A stretch of 8,750 nt of DNA, taken from NCBI GenBank assembly GCA_001799225.1, contig MGTA01000045.1, positions 2,252 through 11,001 of the forward strand. Reading direction: 5' to 3'. The number at the start of each line of letters is the position of its first letter. The first letter of the stretch is position 1. Both the position numbers and the translations under genes were made by a program. The notes beneath the pieces were generated by a model that did no database searches, was not told where the DNA came from, and was given only the letters and a program-made list of their open reading frames with translations. Shown here piece by piece: positions 6,491 through 8,750 of this stretch. This DNA comes from Deltaproteobacteria bacterium RIFOXYD12_FULL_50_9 (GTDB taxonomy: Bacteria > Desulfobacterota > Desulfobulbia > Desulfobulbales > CALZHT01).

Positions 6491-6886
6491 TCAGGGCGCC
6501 TGGACCCGGCACTTTGTCAGGCCATTTGCTCGACTTATGAATTGCTGGTCAAAGGTAGCGAATTGTTCGTGTTGCAGATGATGGCTCGTCGCCAGATGGA
6601 CGCTATCGGCGAAATCGAGGCCTTTTCGGGTCCACTCGAGTGCATGGGCAATGCTGCCGGGTTGCGCCACCTTGACGTTTGGCAGACCGAGCAGTTTTTC
6701 CAGGGCAGTGCAGATTTCGGGCGTTTTGAACTGGTAGGCATAACGGAGAACCCATTCGGTTTCAAGGAGAACGGTATCGGAGATGAAGATAGTCGCCTTG
6801 GCAAAGAGTTCTTTTGACTTCCTAAACTGTTCCTGGTCATCACGGGTCAGCAGTCTGACGATGATATTGGTGTCAACCGCGGTCAC
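6491..6886 (-). CDS. vapC: VapC-like PIN-domain toxin (predicted RNase)
   Basis: This 131-residue PIN-domain protein is the toxin of a VapBC-type pair; such toxins are Mg-dependent ribonucleases that cut tRNA or rRNA. The acidic active-site residues are visible, numbered from the GTG start: Asp5 (AVDTNIIVRLL), Glu42 or Glu44 (LLETEWVLR), Asp91 and Asp94 (GLDFADSVHLA), with a further Asp113 in FATFDQQF. GTG at 6884-6886 is preferred because GGAGGAG lies a few nt upstream on the - strand, and PIN proteins start just before the VDTN strand; a longer start at 6934 adds 16 residues without family support. It overlaps the 3' end of the antitoxin gene by 14 nt, typical of translationally coupled TA pairs. 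Its 3' end abuts the cas4 stub, suggesting it arrived by insertion there. Confidence 0.9.
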   Translation of the reverse strand: MTAVDTNIIVRLLTRDDQEQFRKSKELFAKATIFISDTVLLETEWVLRYAYQFKTPEICTALEKLLGLPNVKVAQPGSIAHALEWTRKGLDFADSVHLATSHHLQHEQFATFDQQFISRANGLTKCRVQAP

Positions 6887-7136
6887 GGGTCGTCTCCTCC
6901 ACCCCTTTGCGGATGGCCTCCTCCATTTCGGCAAGACTTATCGTCTTTCCTTGATAGTTGAGACAACTGGTTACTTCTTCGAGAGAAGTTTTTGAAAAAG
7001 GCTTTGCCGGTCTGAGGAGAATGCCTTCATCCGTATCAACGACTTCGAGTTGTTGACCCGGTTCCCAGTGCCGGGCGGTCCGGACAGGTTTGGGGATAAT
7101 GACCTGGCCTTTGCTTGAGAGTACTGTTAATTGCAT
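6873..7136 (-). CDS. vapB: VapB-like antitoxin, AbrB/SpoVT (swapped-hairpin) family
   Basis: This 87-residue protein begins MQLTVLSSKGQVIIPKPVR, the standard AbrB/MazE-type swapped-hairpin DNA-binding fold, with GQQLEVVDTDEGILLRP completing it by about residue 43. The C-terminal half (SLEEVTSCL, ISLAEMEEAIRKGVEE) is the helical, charged tail by which such antitoxins bind and block their PIN partner. The ATG has a CAGGAGA site 7 nt upstream on the - strand. It is the first gene of the divergent pair and would bind its own promoter in the 63-nt gap before cas1. Antitoxins of this kind are usually labile and repress their operon together with the toxin. Confidence 0.9.
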   Translation of the reverse strand: MQLTVLSSKGQVIIPKPVRTARHWEPGQQLEVVDTDEGILLRPAKPFSKTSLEEVTSCLNYQGKTISLAEMEEAIRKGVEETTRDRG

Positions 7137-7169
7137 AAATGATTCTCCTGGTAAGAAAGATGTAAGAAT

Positions 7170-7198
7170 AGGGTAGAATGCAGGAAAGGATCTGTCAA
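7170..7198 (-). promoter_or_regulatory. Candidate sigma-70 promoter for vapBC
   Basis: Read on the - strand, TTGACA (7198-7193) is a perfect -35 hexamer. It is followed after 17 nt by TACCCT (7175-7170), a weaker -10. The -35 box ends 1 nt before the cas1 start codon, so VapB binding here could also affect cas1. This rests on consensus matching only. Confidence 0.45.
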
Positions 7199-7199
7199 T

Positions 7200-8231
7200 A
7201 TGAAAAAACTCTTAAACACCCTCTTTGTTACCAGCCAAGGCGCTTACCTTAATAAGGAAGGCGAAACCGTAACGGTCAATATCGAACGCGAAGTAAGGCT
7301 TCGGGTGCCGATCCATACCCTGGGCGGAGTGGTTTGTTTCGGCCAGGTGAGCATGAGCCCGTTTCTTATGGGCTTTTGCGCCGAGCGGGGCGTGCTGGTG
7401 AGTTTTTTGACTGAATACGGAAAATTCCTGGCCAGGGTCCAGGGTCCGGTTTCCGGTAATGTCCTTTTGCGCCGGGAACAGTATCGTCGGGCCGATGATT
7501 CGGATTCTTCGGCCTATATAGCTAGGATGGTGGTGATCGCCAAGATCGCCAACTGCCGCACCGTGCTTCAGCGTGTTCTTCGGGATCATCCGGACAAGAT
7601 CGAACACATAGCAATAAGGGCGGCTATTGACCGTTTGAGTGCTATCCTCATGCATCTCGAGTTAGCTCTTGAGCTTGATCGGGTCAGAGGTTACGAAGGC
7701 GAGGCTGCGCATATATATTTCGGGGTGTTTGATCACCTCATCATTACTCATAAAGAGGATTTTCAATTCCGTGAAAGGAATCGTCGACCGCCGCTCGACC
7801 GGGTCAACTGCCTATTGTCGTTTCTCTACACCTTGCTTATGCACGACGTGAGCGCGGCCCTGGAAGCGGTCGGGCTTGACCCGGCAGTAGGCTTTCTTCA
7901 TCGGGATCGGCCTGGCCGGCGAGGTCTGGCCCTGGATATCATGGAGGAGTTCCGTCCGTTTCTGGCTGATCGGCTGGCGTTATCGCTCATTAACCTTGGT
8001 CAGGTCCGGGCTAAGGGCTTCAAAGTTATGGAGACTGGGGCAGTAGTCATGGATGACGAGACCAGGAAAGGTTTGTTGGTTGCCTATCAGAAGCGCAAGC
8101 AGGAGGAGATCATGCATCCCTTTATCGGCGAGAAGGTGGCGATTGGCCTGTTGTTCCATGTTCAGGCCATGTTATTGGCTCGTTTCCTGCGTGGCGATTT
8201 GGATGGTTATCCGCCTTTTATCTGGAAATAG
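7200..8231 (+). CDS. cas1: Cas1, CRISPR spacer integrase (type I-C)
   Basis: Cas1 is the metal-dependent integrase that, with Cas2, inserts new spacers at the leader end of the array. The protein has 343 residues, the usual I-C length, with an N-terminal beta domain (LNTLFVTSQGAYLNKEGETV) and a helical catalytic domain. The metal-binding residues are visible: Glu166 in RGYEGEAA, His234 in GFLHRDRPGR and Asp246 in LALDIMEEFRP. The C-terminus ends GDLDGYPPFIWK, typical of Cas1 next to Cas2 in I-C systems. ATG at 7200 has AGGA at 7187-7190, 9 nt upstream. No strong + strand promoter is evident in the 63 nt before it, and the upstream genes point the opposite way, so its expression is probably uncoupled from the effector genes. 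cas2 follows after 8 nt. Confidence 0.97.
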   Translation: MKKLLNTLFVTSQGAYLNKEGETVTVNIEREVRLRVPIHTLGGVVCFGQVSMSPFLMGFCAERGVLVSFLTEYGKFLARVQGPVSGNVLLRREQYRRADDSDSSAYIARMVVIAKIANCRTVLQRVLRDHPDKIEHIAIRAAIDRLSAILMHLELALELDRVRGYEGEAAHIYFGVFDHLIITHKEDFQFRERNRRPPLDRVNCLLSFLYTLLMHDVSAALEAVGLDPAVGFLHRDRPGRRGLALDIMEEFRPFLADRLALSLINLGQVRAKGFKVMETGAVVMDDETRKGLLVAYQKRKQEEIMHPFIGEKVAIGLLFHVQAMLLARFLRGDLDGYPPFIWK

Positions 8232-8239
8232 GAGGCGAT

Positions 8240-8530
8240 ATGTTAGTTTTGGTGAGCTACGATGTATCGACAACGGACCTTGGCGGGCAGCGGCGGTTGC
8301 GACGAGTAGCCAAGACCTGTCAGAACTTTGGTCAGCGGGTGCAGTTTTCGGTTTTTGAATGTATTGTTGATCCGGCCCAGTGGACAGTTTTACGGAATCG
8401 GTTGATTAACGAGATTGAACCTGATGCGGACAGTCTGCGTTTTTATTTTCTTGGCTCAAACTGGGAACGGCGGGTGGAGCATATCGGCGCTAAACCGGCC
8501 ATCGATCAGGAGGGGCCGCTCATTGTCTGA
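8240..8530 (+). CDS. cas2: Cas2, CRISPR adaptation complex subunit
   Basis: Cas2 is the ferredoxin-fold dimer that bridges two Cas1 dimers during spacer acquisition. The 96-residue product begins MLVLVSYDVSTTDLGGQRRL, with Asp8 at the conserved end of the first strand, and contains QRVQFSVFECIVDPAQW, the typical second-strand segment of I-C Cas2. AGGAGG directly precedes the ATG, and cas1 ends 8 nt upstream, so the two are surely co-translated. It is complete, with no frameshift. Confidence 0.96.
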   Translation: MLVLVSYDVSTTDLGGQRRLRRVAKTCQNFGQRVQFSVFECIVDPAQWTVLRNRLINEIEPDADSLRFYFLGSNWERRVEHIGAKPAIDQEGPLIV

Positions 8531-8705
8531 AAACGTCTGCGCGAACCTTCAGCTGGCAGGTTTTTCCCGGAGTCTTCGCACGCATTGAAATGATTGGCAT
8601 TTTAATTAGTAACCACGATATCTCTTACATAGATTTTTTTACGGAAAGGAGGTTCGCGCAAACAACCATTGGAAGTCGCGAAATTTAAGCAGTTTTAAAG
8701 TAGCA
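8531..8705 (+). promoter_or_regulatory. CRISPR leader
   Basis: These 175 nt between the cas2 stop and the first repeat carry no gene. They are AT-rich in the middle, contain an 11-bp inverted repeat at their outer parts, and end with an A/T-rich tract just before the repeat. By position this is the leader, which drives array transcription and directs integration. A possible -35 TTGGCA near 8594 with GATATC 17 nt on is weak, so no promoter is called with confidence. Confidence 0.85.
8538..8660. repeat. Inverted repeat spanning most of the leader
   Basis: TGCGCGAACCT at 8538-8548 and AGGTTCGCGCA at 8650-8660 are perfect 11-bp inverted copies about 100 nt apart. A similar pair, as recalled, follows cas2 in other I-C loci, so it is likely a conserved leader element, perhaps a protein-binding pair. 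Confidence 0.85.
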
Positions 8706-8750
8706 GTCGCCCCCCGCGCGGGGGCGTGGATTGAAACTCTAAATAAACCT
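8706..8750 (+). CRISPR. Start of a type I-C CRISPR array: first repeat and part of first spacer
   Basis: The repeat at 8706-8737 is 32 nt and has the I-C form GTCGC...GCGTGGATTGAAAC. It folds into a 7-bp G-C stem (8708-8714 with 8720-8726) around a 5-nt loop. The last 11 nt after the stem (8727-8737) match the expected crRNA 5' handle left by Cas5c. Thirteen nt of the first spacer follow before the window ends. Only one repeat is visible, so array status rests on the repeat sequence and its place after cas2 and the leader. Confidence 0.93.

Noticed and set aside
6386..6817. Open frame of 143 codons on the + strand
   Set aside because: Most of it lies opposite the PIN toxin, which has its active-site residues; only its first part, resembling Cas4, was used for the pseudogene call.
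1..8750. Absence of cas3 and cas6
   Set aside because: cas3 normally lies upstream of cas5c and would be outside the window; I-C systems use Cas5c in place of Cas6, so neither absence is odd.

Overview
The window holds most of a type I-C CRISPR-Cas locus on the + strand. It starts inside the 3' end of cas5c and runs through cas8c (with a likely internal cas11c start), cas7c, cas4, cas1 and cas2, then a leader and the first repeat of the array. The cas3 helicase-nuclease gene and the 5' part of cas5c, usually upstream in I-C loci, lie outside the window. Mid-range GC by eye, strong Shine-Dalgarno sequences, tight gene spacing and the accessory gene families (Bro-N antirepressor, BrnA, RhuM-Fic, AbrB/PIN) fit a Gram-negative bacterium. 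A Desulfobacterota-like host is plausible but cannot be proved from this sequence.

Region by region: 2-4187 is the effector block cas5c-cas8c-cas7c-cas4, with overlapping or nearly touching genes that look like one transcript. 4188-6490 continues on the same strand with genes that do not belong to a standard I-C operon: a Bro-N antirepressor-like gene carrying two compensating lesions, a BrnA-type antitoxin without an intact BrnT, a RhuM-Fic fusion protein, and a degraded stub of a second cas4. 6491-7136 is a VapBC-like PIN/AbrB toxin-antitoxin pair on the - strand. 7200-8530 is cas1-cas2, followed by a leader of about 175 nt bounded by an inverted repeat, and a 32-nt I-C repeat at 8706-8737.

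How the parts work together: Cas5c (pre-crRNA processing), Cas7c (backbone), Cas8c (large subunit) and Cas11c (small subunit) would form Cascade. Cas4, Cas1 and Cas2 would select, trim and insert spacers at the leader-proximal repeat. The unusual feature is the roughly 3-kb island of toxin-antitoxin, Fic and antirepressor genes wedged between intact cas4 and cas1. The dead second cas4 sits at the island's far side, near the normal cas4 position next to cas1. This suggests that an effector block and an adaptation block were joined by recombination or insertion, with addiction-type genes at the seam, and that cas1-cas2 now probably rely on their own promoter next to the vapBC promoter.
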